Shown one piece after another: positions 11,555 through 21,711 of a DNA stretch of 64,000 nt. Under the pieces are notes generated by a model, which saw only the letters and a program-made list of their open reading frames with translations, was not told the DNA's origin and did not search any database. The translations under genes were made by a program, and so were the position numbers. Numbering within the stretch: position 1 is the first letter of the stretch; each line of letters begins with the position of its first letter. Origin of the DNA: Whalleya microplaca. Taxonomy: Eukaryota; Ascomycota; Sordariomycetes; Xylariales; Xylariaceae. The DNA is taken from assembly GCA_022497155.1 (NCBI GenBank), contig MU385772.1:62001-126000 (forward strand), given 5' to 3'.

Positions 11555-12151
11555 ATGCTCCTCTTCGTCGTTGCCGCCTGCGTAATCTGGAACATCGTCC
11601 TCGCTTTCTATGTGATCCGCGACTACCGCCTGCTCCTCCGGGTCCTTCGCTGGAGCACCTCTATCTACCTGATCGGCTTCGGCATCTTCATCGCCGAGGT
11701 CCTGCGCGAGGGTCTCCTGGTCAACGGCCGGGACACCCTACATTGGGACGTGCGGCTAGGCTGGACCGCCTGGTTCCTCCTCGTCGCGGTCTCCTTCGCC
11801 GACTGGCGCGTCCTCATTCCCGCCACACTGATCCCCATCTGGTTCCTCAGCTACCCCGAGGTGAGGACGTTGCTGAACTACGGGCTGGTACGGCTCAGGT
11901 GGATGCAGATGGTGCACAGCCCCATCGCCTGGGCAGTCCTGAGTCCGAAGACGATCGAGTTCGTGTGGAGGTCAAAGACATGGGTGGATCAGGCCGCGAT
12001 ACATGTCCTGGAGCCGGCTGCTAGACCTGTTAGGAGGATCTTGGAGGCGTTGGTTGGGTGGTTACCCTGGGCTGGCCCTGGCATGGAGAAGTTGAGGCCG
12101 GTCACTAGATGGGACTCAGGGACATTCGGAACGACGTGGAGGCCTTGGTGA
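11555..12151 (+). CDS. Small multi-span membrane protein, unknown
   Basis: 198 aa from the ATG at 11555, which directly precedes a hydrophobic segment (LLFVVAACVIWNIVLAF) and follows an A-rich context, a good eukaryotic start. About three to four membrane spans lie in residues 1-110: the N-terminal one, one around 30-50, one around 70-88 and one around 92-105. The C-terminal half is amphipathic and rich in Trp, Arg and Leu. No family is recognised. Another multi-span orphan of similar size follows on the same strand 550 bp downstream. Coding status rests on an intact frame and consistent hydrophobic architecture. Confidence 0.6.
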   Translation: MLLFVVAACVIWNIVLAFYVIRDYRLLLRVLRWSTSIYLIGFGIFIAEVLREGLLVNGRDTLHWDVRLGWTAWFLLVAVSFADWRVLIPATLIPIWFLSYPEVRTLLNYGLVRLRWMQMVHSPIAWAVLSPKTIEFVWRSKTWVDQAAIHVLEPAARPVRRILEALVGWLPWAGPGMEKLRPVTRWDSGTFGTTWRPW

Positions 12152-12698
12152 TTGTGTACAGGGGCATAATGTAGATCGCGGAGGCGAAGGAGGAACCTGT
12201 AAAGAATGGTGTATGGAGTCACATATCTTCAATGCCTTGTTCTAGTGGAGGGTGGATCGAAGTGGCTCCATATCTACAACCCGAAAAAATTGAAATAGTT
12301 GCAAGTATGACTATATTGAGCAAAGACAGAGCAGTGATGTTTTTAGTTTAGACCATGCTCAATCAGCACATCCTCAGCCCTGTGAAAAGACTGCTTTAGC
12401 AAGCCTACAGTTTGTCTGGATACCTAGTTCGAAGGTGAGCTTGCGCACTCACACTGTTCGTATACAAAGTACATTATATTTTGTTTATGAACAATCACAA
12501 ACACGGTCTATGTAACTAGTCGCAACACGCGTTTAGACCATTGGGTATCTTCCACATAAAAGAGACACACCGTGCCTCGCTTTGTGGAATTTTTGGATCG
12601 TCAATTCATTGATACCAAGTCCCAGCTGAAAGAATCATACAAGACATTGTATCAACCACAAAGAAGATCTAACATATTCCCTTGTACATTCATCAAAA
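12152..12698. other. Intergenic region
   Basis: AT-rich spacer between the two small membrane-protein genes; nothing recognised. A TATA-like stretch and A-rich leader precede the ATG at 12699. Confidence 0.5.
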
Positions 12699-13415
12699 AT
12701 GTTGTCAGAGAATCTTGCAAGATTAGTCGACCCTCTCCCTCGCCTACCCTTCCCTGAGGAGCCCCAGCCGCGCACAGGTATTATATACGAGCTCGCTGTC
12801 GACACCTACAAGTGGCTGCAGCTCCTCGAGCTTCCGGCACCTCGCCTCTTACTCCTCGAAACCCTTATTAAATTTCTGTGCAACACAACATTCGTAACCA
12901 TAGGGACGTACGCGTTGGTCACGCTCTCGAGATTCCTCAACCGCTGGCAGGAAAACGGCGCCCGGGCCGCCAGCACGGCGTTGCTCCAGGACCTCGCGTT
13001 TCCGGTTACTGATTATAGTTTAGTAACCTGGGTTTTTGCGCTGACCTCGCTATGGGTGTCGTACCTCGTGATTGCAGGCGTTGTGCTGGCGAACTACCAC
13101 AACTTGATGGCCTACTGCCTGGTCTGGGCCCTTTGGTGCTATGCTGGGTATCCATTCTCTCGAACCCACGGATCAAAGCTGGTCTGGATCTGGAGCATCT
13201 CACTGGTCGTTGCGGTCCTGGTATTCAGGGGGTGGATCGATGAGCTCATCGTTAGAGCCCATGTCGCGCTCTTGTCCAAGGGACTCGACAGCCCCGCATG
13301 GCTACTTGCCATGGCAAGGGACGTCGCAGAGGAATTCATTGGTGGTAGTGAAAAGTTTATGCATCGGAAGATATCTGGGGAACAGGCGTCCAAGAGTTTT
13401 ATCAATTGGGATTAA
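12699..13415 (+). CDS. Small multi-span membrane protein, unknown
   Basis: Intact 238-aa frame. The N-terminus is Pro-rich; hydrophobic segments near residues 45-75 (LLLLETLIKFLCNTTFVTIG), 103-130 (LVTWVFALTSLWVSYLVIAG), 130-150 and 160-178 (LVWIWSISLVVAVLVF) give about four spans. The C-terminal 60 residues are amphipathic and presumably face one side of the membrane. No known domain is seen. It resembles the preceding gene in length, Trp content and layout, so the two could be diverged duplicates, but no clear sequence alignment was seen by eye. Confidence 0.6.
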   Translation: MLSENLARLVDPLPRLPFPEEPQPRTGIIYELAVDTYKWLQLLELPAPRLLLLETLIKFLCNTTFVTIGTYALVTLSRFLNRWQENGARAASTALLQDLAFPVTDYSLVTWVFALTSLWVSYLVIAGVVLANYHNLMAYCLVWALWCYAGYPFSRTHGSKLVWIWSISLVVAVLVFRGWIDELIVRAHVALLSKGLDSPAWLLAMARDVAEEFIGGSEKFMHRKISGEQASKSFINWD

Positions 13416-14376
13416 ATGGGAGTTGCTCTCAGGGACGGTACACAGAACAAGGCTCCTAGTCTTTCATTAACCATCATCCTTACAGAAGGGTGGATTTGAT
13501 GGATTTGATGGAATTTGACATATACTGAACTTTTATACATATTAATATAAAGAATGATGAAATTTATACCATAGTTTTCCCCTATCTAGCGCTGAATTTG
13601 TTCGACTGTCGACTTGCATAATAGCACCTGATACCAGGATTAAGCCTTTATCTTAGCCTTTGTTCTCTTGTATATAGAAAGGACTCTTCGAGGAACAACC
13701 TTGTGGCTAAAGTTTTCGTGCAACAACTACGCTGTTCTGCTACCTCTTAGCTAATATCCACCTCCGAAGTAGACCATCTATCTCACACGAGGTATACGAA
13801 GTGGAAAATTGTAATCAAGCCCCATAAGAAGATCATATCTGATAACTGCTTGTGAATCTAAATCAATTTTGCCCTCAGAGTTGAGTGCATCTAATATTGT
13901 ACTCAAGTGAGGGGTCAGGTCTCGTTAGTATAGTATATTAGAAATCAACTGCATGCTTACCTCTCTATATATTTCTGATCTTTGAGAGTTTTAGCTAGAT
14001 GATCGTACGAATGGCTGAAAGTTCAGTATGTAAATGCCACGTTAGATATCATAAGGTTATAGGAAGTCTACGGTAGACTCGGAGTAATGGGACGACCAGC
14101 CAGGTCATGCCTCCCATTGACTATCTCATATTCTATATGGAAAATCTACGCAGAACAATAGGGCAAGTGAGTAATTGGTGGAAAGCTTCGCAAGATAGCA
14201 CTCAGTGAAGTTTTAGGTAAATGGAAAACCAATACAAGCCAACGCTCCTTCGAGCTGACTAGTTGAAGACATCGCAATATCAAGTCCCAGGCGAGAAGAA
14301 CCAAGCAAGAATTGTGTCGACCAATGCGAGAAGGTGAACGAGATCAATGTCTCGCAGAATGGGCTGTCAGGAAAGT
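13416..14376. other. AT-rich intergenic region
   Basis: About 960 bp between convergent genes, AT-rich, with a short GGATTTGAT duplication near 13492-13510. No coding signal, RNA gene or repeat family was recognised. Confidence 0.5.
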
Positions 14377-17300
14377 TTAGTTGTCCTCGACATCCATATC
14401 AGTATCGATATCACCATCGATTTGAGCATTGGTGTCATCATCACCCTCAATGTCCATAACATCTTCATCCTCGTCCAACTCGACTTTGGTGTAGGAGTAT
14501 TCGGTTGGGAACTCAACATTCTCGTTACTATCCTTCAGGGCGTGCATAGCTTCGGGAACCTTCCACTCGAGGTCCCATTCGAGTAGGACCTGACGGACAT
14601 ATTGTTGTAGTTCTAGCTTCTCTACAACAGCATCTTCGAGCTTAACATCAGGCACGAGGATGTTGTTTAGAAGCATGGCGATATTCTGTTCAACTATTTG
14701 TATAGTGCGAGTTGAGATGCCCATTAAGGTTTCTGGAAGCTTGTCGAAGTTTAAATTTAGCTGTACGCGCATCTCTTGAAAAGCAGCATTAAACATCTTG
14801 GTGCTGCTAGTCTCAGCAAATTCTCCAAGTAATTTTTGGCGCCTCGCAAAAGAGCCGCGCCCTATTTAGCATGTTAGTAACGACCAGCTGCCATGGATCG
14901 TCTAGACTGTTCTCGGTTACCTTTTTCTTTTTTAGCCTTATTGAAGGTGTGCTTCCACTTCTTCTGGACCGACTTTTTCAAACCAGGGTGCACTTCTGAT
15001 GCATCCTTAGATATGTTTCTGAGGGCCTCGCGCATCTGGTCTTTGACTTGCTCTTTAATAACGTCGAGCTTAGGCATCACCCCCCGGAGAGACGGAAGAA
15101 GATCTGGTAAAGTCTTACTGACACTGATTTCGAGTTGTTTAAGGAAAACTTTCCAGATAATGTCAATCTCCTTGCAAGAAGGCCCAGCAAGTGCAGGAAT
15201 ATCGTGGTTAAGAGATCTATTCCAGTCCGTAACAATAGTTCTCCGGAGAACATCAGAGCTGAGACAAGTTAGCATTCAAAAAGTAATAGGTGCAGTATAT
15301 GTGACCTTACATATTTGCCATCCAACTGTATTTAATTTCCTTGTCACCTATTTTTCTTACGAACTTGTCTCCCATTCTGGTGATGTTAGCTTGGTATGTA
15401 AGCCAATGGATCTTTTCGTCTGAAGCCTCGTTTTCGGAATTCTTATATGACCAGCCGTTAACGACCTTTATGCATTCGTTTCTACAGCCATTCAATGATA
15501 CTCTTCTATCCTTAAGAGGATTCTTCTTTTGTGCATCTTTGCTTAACGAATCCCAGTGCTTGTCGAGTCTCTGTGTTATGGTTAGCATGGAAGCGGCTAA
15601 AACTACCCGAACCATTACCTCTTTCATAGTATAATAGACACTCGGAAACACTTTATCTTCTACCCATTTTCTGTTGACCTGAAGTCGGCTCTGATTCCAT
15701 TCTTCACTGGACCACTAAAGCATCGAGAGTCAGTATTTCTCGCTTAGACAGTACGGAGGACTATCGGGCATTTATGCTTCTGAAAGAGGATGGCAAGGGT
15801 AATTAGTGAAGATGTTACTCACAGTCTGAATCACGTTGAAGAGGTTGTGGAGATCGTGTAGAAGGGCGTTCGCCTGGATCTCTCGCTCTGGGATGGTTAC
15901 GTTCCTTATCCAGCTTGCGAGATGTGGGATTCCCGAAAATTGCGTCTCTGGAAATCCAAGCAGCCGTTCCTCATCATTGACACATTGCCAATATGCCTTA
16001 GCGCTGATTGGACACGCTGATACTTTACCGTCATATGCGCCTCTTAGTATGTCATGGGCATCGACAGCCATCACTGACTGACGCGTCTGGAAGTCATGCT
16101 GAATACGTTTCTCGAGAAATCTGTTTCTCTCTTGGATGCAGATGAATGTTATCTTGTCGTTTAAACGTTTTAAATCCTCCCTTAAAACTTTGGTTTCTTG
16201 CTTGAGTCCCTCAACAGTGGCTTGATGAACCTCTCTGTTTGATGTGGCACGATCACGCTTTGACCTTGCCCTCTTCAGTTTCCCCTGCGTAACACCTGTA
16301 CATATAATTTAATAAGCTTAAGTATAGATTGGGGTTATCTCAGATTCCTTACCGTTAGCAACTTTGTTGAGTTTCTTTACTTCATCCCTTGCAGTTTTGA
16401 TGACTTTGCAGAGCTGAGATATCTTATGGCGAATTGCCTTTTGCTCGTCTTGTTTTTCCTTTAGCTTGGATTTCAATTGTGTCTCTTCCTGAAGAAGTTT
16501 TTGTAACTCTGTATTGGACTTGGCGTCTTGAGTCCTCAAAGCAGACTTTCGGTCGATTTGATCGATTTGTGACAGCACAATGCAATAGCTGCGCCTATGA
16601 AATTTGCCATCCATCATCATCCATAACTCTTGATGATCTGACATAAGTTTCACCGACGTGGAATCGTCTGCGGCACGGCGAGCTGGGCTCACAATGAGGG
16701 TGGCAACAAGCTTTGGGAAAAAATCCTCCGCTACCGCGGCTCGACTTTCAACTGCGTCGGCAAGTCCAGGCAAGTCGACAAGAACAATGCCATTGCGAAG
16801 AATATCTGCTTTCACGAATACCTGTACTTGGTCAATGAGGGGCCAGGCCGCGAATTCCGATCCTGATTTAGTGTGTTGCGCAACTGTTGAATCCATGTAT
16901 GGTTTCATAAGCTCTGAAAACTCATCGGCATTGCCACGGTGAAGTTTCTTCGTTGACCCTAGTAGCTTGCCGATGTCTTGCCTCGAGGCAAGAAGACTCT
17001 CAGTCGTCATATTCTCCACTTCGCGTTCTTCAAATCCGAAGACTATTTTGACCATCTCCAGCGTAGGCTTTAAAGCGCCGTTGGCAGTTCGCAGGGCTGC
17101 AAAGTCCTCTGCGGATTTAGAGGCAGAGTCTCGAAGTTCATTCCTTCCCTTCAAGTCCTCGAAAAACTTATCTAGTTGCTTAATCAGGTTCGCCCTTGTG
17201 CGGAAGGTAACAATCGCGCGGAACTTGAAAGCAGGTTTATCATCATCGTTATATGCTACCTTGCAGGGTACAGCGGTAACAGCCTCTTGGTTACTTGTAG

Positions 17301-17725
17301 GTAAAAGCTCTCGAAACCCAATAAGTGCATTTAGGGCGTAAGTTTTACCACTACCAGTCGGCCCTGCAACACCGACTAGAACTTCGAACTTATCGCGACG
17401 CTTGATAAGGTTTCCTATGACGATATTAGTTGTTACCCAGCTATTGTACGACAGGATACTGACTGCAGTTCTCGATCCAGTTTTGGAGGTTTTCTCGGCC
17501 TAAAATGGATGATCCGCCTCTTTCGTCCAAGTGCGAGACGTTCGCAAACGAGGACTGGAGTCTAGTAATAAGCTTCTCACATTGCTCAAGGCCGACTCGA
17601 AGTGCCTCCTCCTTGATCTGGATACGCTTCTGATCTTTAACACTGTCGCATGTGTTCCATGTGAACGCATCAGAGTCCCGAGCTGGCGCTAGTGCCTCGG
17701 GTGCTGCTGAAGGGTGACCAGACAT
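14377..17725 (-). CDS. Dynamin-like large GTPase, SLIP-GC type
   Basis: Six exons read on the minus strand: 17725-17464, 17414-16353, 16295-15823, 15714-15311, 15258-14921 and 14861-14377. The five introns are 49, 57, 108, 52 and 59 nt; all phases agree and give 1007 aa. The P-loop GPTGSGKT is at residues 105-112 and the G3 motif DLPG at 301-304. The G4 position reads SQID (369-372) instead of the usual N/TKxD. A long Glu/Lys/Gln-rich coiled coil follows (about 385-520), then a helical C-terminal half and a very acidic tail. This is the layout of fungal proteins annotated as nuclear GTPase SLIP-GC-like, a dynamin-superfamily branch; vertebrate SLIP-GC is nuclear and linked to genome stability. 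The fungal role is unknown. The first exon has no signal peptide or membrane span. Exon joins are inferred from splice signals and phase. Confidence 0.85.
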
Positions 17726-18809
17726 CTTGACCTATCACGAGTTGTTAATTTTCTTTGGACTACTTTCTCGAGAGAGAAGCCAATGAAGCCGGTACGGTTT
17801 ACCTAGGAGCTGTGTGGGGCCGTTTTAGAGCATGAGATAGAGAAGGCGTGTAGGAATAATAGTAAAGTTACGGGTAGTGGTAGTGGTGAATGAAAAGAGG
17901 AAGGACCGCATCTAGATATAAGAGGTATCAAGGCTTCCTTGAGTCAGGTGAGGAAAGCACGTTCATAGAGACTGAAGATATAAATAGGAATTCCTACCAA
18001 AGCTATTGAGACTGTTGTGACTTCTGATATCTCAATCTAAACATCGGAATCTGGCCGGGGATGAGGGAAGGAGATGACATATAAGGCTGTGAGAGATGGA
18101 TTGGAATATCTGAGTGGTGGCGAACGAATACGCGGGTCCATGTATAAATATTAGATCGAGGAATGTAAGGGTGCTGTTATTTAGGAGATTATCGCGAGAG
18201 ATGCAAGAGTGCTGTTGAAAAACGCATATTATCTAAGCTTAAGACTGGCTTGCGGAGTGCAAAACCGGCATCCACACCGACGCTTGCAGAAATATAATTG
18301 CTATCAAAGGCCACTTCTAGCGATTGAGTGTTGAGAGAGGAGCTTCTCGATCTGTCTCTGGGTGCGAATGAACCTCGGCTGTTGATCGAGGAAAGAGTAG
18401 TAGTAGTAGAGCAAGTACTTCCGCATATGAATCTGGGCCTCCTGTATATTTTGAGAAATGAAAATGGGTCAGAGATGGCGCGGCACTGCACACTTGCTGT
18501 CAAAGTGACGTGCGGGAAATATAGCAGTAGGTAATGGTTTAGAGTGATTGAGGTTGAAACGGACAGACGATACGAATATCATAAATTTTGAGAGGGAAGG
18601 AAGTCATACCTCAATTGAGCAATAGTATCAAATTTCAAGGCACGTGGACGTAAGTCGAATGCATCTGTGTCAATCAAATTGAAGAATAAGGCAAGGGTTA
18701 ATTTAATTGTATATTTACGTGCCTGATACGTGAACTATAAATGTGTTGGCCCGTGGATGCAATTGCGTAGTCCTTGAAAGGCTGGCGATTGTAGTTGACT
18801 GGCGACCCG
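17726..18809. other. Intergenic region upstream of the GTPase gene
   Basis: Holds the probable promoter and leader of the minus-strand GTPase gene and further AT-rich DNA. ORFs at 18189-18534 on both strands overlap each other and show no family signal. Confidence 0.45.
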
Positions 18810-19241
18810 TCACCAAACATACCCAACTATATACACTCTAAGGATAAGTATCAGGAAGAGCGGAACAAGTATACTAAGGAGGCGCATTTGTAAGGTAATA
18901 AAAAATTCAAGAACCGCCAGCGATCCTTCGCTCTCCATACATCTTCTCCAAAGAGCTTCGTCCTCTTCAATTGAGCAATGTTGCAAATTGTGTTGGTGGC
19001 AATAATCACAACATGCAATCTCACCTTCAAAATGATCACAAGTTGAAGTAGGAGCGCTGCTAAGAACACTACTTATCCTTTCCATGTCAACTACAAAGTG
19101 CTCGTTAGACGTTGGTACAGGCATAGGCAGTGTTTGGGGGATAATGAGACTCAGCTTTGGTTTCATTGTGGCATAATTGGGATTCTTCGAAGACCCGATA
19201 AGGGGTGTTAGCTGTGATATTGGCGCAAGGTTGCCAGACAT
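18810..19241 (-). CDS. Possible Cys/His-rich tail-anchored small protein
   Basis: A 143-aa frame of uncertain reality. The N-terminal half is Ser/Pro-rich. Residues 70-105 hold several Cys and His residues (CDHFEGEIACCDYCHQH) and acidic residues. The C-terminus is a single strong hydrophobic segment (LLSILVPLFLILIL) ending six or seven residues later, like a tail anchor. No family is recognised and no intron is needed. It lies about 1.1 kb upstream of the GTPase gene on the same strand, in AT-rich DNA where chance ORFs of this size are less frequent but not excluded. Confidence 0.3.
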   Translation of the reverse strand: MSGNLAPISQLTPLIGSSKNPNYATMKPKLSLIIPQTLPMPVPTSNEHFVVDMERISSVLSSAPTSTCDHFEGEIACCDYCHQHNLQHCSIEEDEALWRRCMESEGSLAVLEFFITLQMRLLSILVPLFLILILRVYIVGYVW

Positions 19242-20691
19242 TCTTGGGTCGCTTCAAGAAGAATATGATTAAGCTAGGGGTAACATTACCCCTTGAACTT
19301 GGACCGAAGAATGATGAAACGTAGGAGAAAGAAAGAAACAAATAGTTCTGAATGGGATTGTCATAGAGCAGCGCTACTCTACACCTTAAATAATGCGTTA
19401 CTGCCATACGTCACGTAACTACTGATGTCATCGCTGCGAGACAATGCAAAAAGCCTTGTCCTGGAGACAAAGCTTGAAGCACACTGGACATGATATCGAA
19501 AAGAGTAACCCTTTCTTGCATAGTAGCCAGCACAAAGGTGCATGGCTCTAGTCTCTAACCTTGGGCGTTCATCCTTTGTGTAGGATGAAAGACATGAACC
19601 TGGTGTATAGACAACAAAACTGTGCTATACGCTCCAATACCTAGTTCAGGCGAGAGTACGTCGCATATTTTAATGCAATAAATTATACATACCAATTATA
19701 TTTCGAGTTCAAGGATATGTGGAACATCGTAGCCGTGACGGTGACACAACAAACCGCGATACTATCTTGGACACTACTATTATTAAATCAATACTATGTA
19801 TAATACGCCTAACAGACTTAATTACCCGTAAAGCGACCTCATACACGCCTAGTTATCTACAGCAGTAGCGAGAAACTAGTAATCTTCATTTTTTTTTTTG
19901 GAGAAATAGGGGCATAGGGAATTTGTAGACAGTCACGGTCGTACTTAGCCACCTCATGATTTAGGCACTTTTAGGCACTACGTATATTACCATATTCAAG
20001 TGTGAACGACCACGTTAATTGAACATGAATTGAATATCATTACGGAGGCAAGTCGGTAGTGAACCAAGGTCGCTAATTCATAAAGATGTCGATATTAAAC
20101 ATAAGAATCACAGATTACTAATATCAAATGATTATAATATGAACTTGGTAGGGAAGGAAACTCAATTAAGAGCGTCCAAATGATACTCAGCTACGGCGAA
20201 CAGAGGAAGAGGCTTCATGGTTCCTGAGTTCAATTGACGTCCTTACTCCAATGTTGTTTTACTCAAAGACCAATATCAACGCTGTCACGGTATATATCAG
20301 CCGACGTTGTTTTTTCGGCAATGGATCAAAGTCTGCCGTAAATATAGTTGCGTATCGGAATATAGAGTTAGCTACAGACGCGATGGTCGGCTTAGATGTT
20401 ACGAGCTACGATTTCTTTTAGTTTACAACATATTGACTACGTAGATTCGCGAATCGACCTCTAGACAGACATGTAGGATACACGTCACTTGAGTCTATAC
20501 ATATTGATGGGATGACTATTGATTGTAATCTACACGGTCTATTACTATCGCGCGAGTAACCCCTATAACGGCATCGGAATATGTCCAACTATTGAATCTG
20601 CCTCCAACCTTGGAGGGAAATTTATACTAGGCCCTTAGGCATATATGTATCACGTATGCATTATCTTGACATCTACTTATTCTTCAAAGAT
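19242..20691. other. AT-rich gene-poor tract
   Basis: About 1.45 kb of AT-rich DNA with frequent TA steps and no ORF of note. It looks like decayed sequence, but no repeat family could be identified from a single copy. Confidence 0.45.
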
Positions 20692-21711
20692 TCATCGATA
20701 AGATGATATAGATGACCAGTATCTCCGAATGGCTTTCCAAGCCTGCTCGTCGTCAAGTTCCTGTTTCCTGGGATTCTTCAGCACGTCGTCGAAAGCACCG
20801 GCTCTAGCCTTATTCTCTAGTTCAAGAATGAAGTCTTCCACCCGAGTGGGACTAAGTGGACGCGCACTACGAAGATTGCGATCCAGGAACCGCCAGGCCA
20901 GCTGTACCAGCTTGGCTTCGTCACTTGGATCGTTGCCAAACTCGCAGGTCTTATGGAGATAGATCACCCAATCACGGAAGCTACGTCCATCGGCGAGATC
21001 TTGTACCGTGTAATAGCAGGTCTCTTCACTTGAGAGGTAGTTTGTCCTAGTCTCGACCTTGAGCCATTCCTTGACGTCAGGCTCACTTAGGATCTGAATA
21101 CCCTGGCTCTTGGTCTGTTCGTCTCGAGCCTCACGGGCCTGGCGACGCCAGTGCCGATCGACAAGGTAGAATCGCTGGAGGGCACCCTCGCTAAGGTACT
21201 TGAGCTCCTCAATTTCATCCTTATATGTGGGATCATAGTTTTGACTGGACGTATAATTGTGATCCGTCACCGTGGCGTCGAGGGTTTGACGGATCCCTTC
21301 TTTCGTGGCTTTACCCGTACGGGCTTCCAACTTAAGAATAAATTGATTAATCCGTGTCAAGTTCCTGCGAGTCGATTGGATTGTAGACGCCAGGTCTTGC
21401 TCGCGGAGCTCCTCTTCGCTCACCTTCGAATTGTTCGCCGGCGCTTGGACCGACCTCAAGCCACTGCTCTCGGCCTGTTTCCCCTTGGAGTGCTGTGTTC
21501 CCGTTGTGCTTTGGCTGCCTTTTTTGTTCGAGCCGGTATTGCGGAATAGAGGTTCTTCATCACTAACGTCCAGATCAGACAATTCAGAGAGCGCTGGCTC
21601 TTTCCACACGCAAATATCATCATCTTCTCCATCAGATAAGCAGTATGTGTGATAAGGCTTGGCATCATAGACCGAGTGTTCACTCGGTCCTCCATTGTAA
21701 CCCCGACTCAT
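20692..21711 (-). CDS. Gag-like / transposon-derived protein, hypothetical
   Basis: Intact 339-aa frame. Residues 1-100 are acidic then Ser/Gln/Lys-rich and probably disordered; the remainder is helical and rich in charged residues. The C-terminal block with AWRFLDRNLRSARPLSPTR resembles a repetitive fungal protein class with an 'AW.F.D..LR....P' signature, seen in Gag-like or integrase-associated predicted proteins. That assignment is from memory of the pattern and is weak. No reverse transcriptase, integrase or zinc knuckle is seen nearby. The location inside an AT-rich, gene-poor tract suits a mobile-element remnant or a lineage-specific gene. Confidence 0.5.
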   Translation of the reverse strand: MSRGYNGGPSEHSVYDAKPYHTYCLSDGEDDDICVWKEPALSELSDLDVSDEEPLFRNTGSNKKGSQSTTGTQHSKGKQAESSGLRSVQAPANNSKVSEEELREQDLASTIQSTRRNLTRINQFILKLEARTGKATKEGIRQTLDATVTDHNYTSSQNYDPTYKDEIEELKYLSEGALQRFYLVDRHWRRQAREARDEQTKSQGIQILSEPDVKEWLKVETRTNYLSSEETCYYTVQDLADGRSFRDWVIYLHKTCEFGNDPSDEAKLVQLAWRFLDRNLRSARPLSPTRVEDFILELENKARAGAFDDVLKNPRKQELDDEQAWKAIRRYWSSISSYR

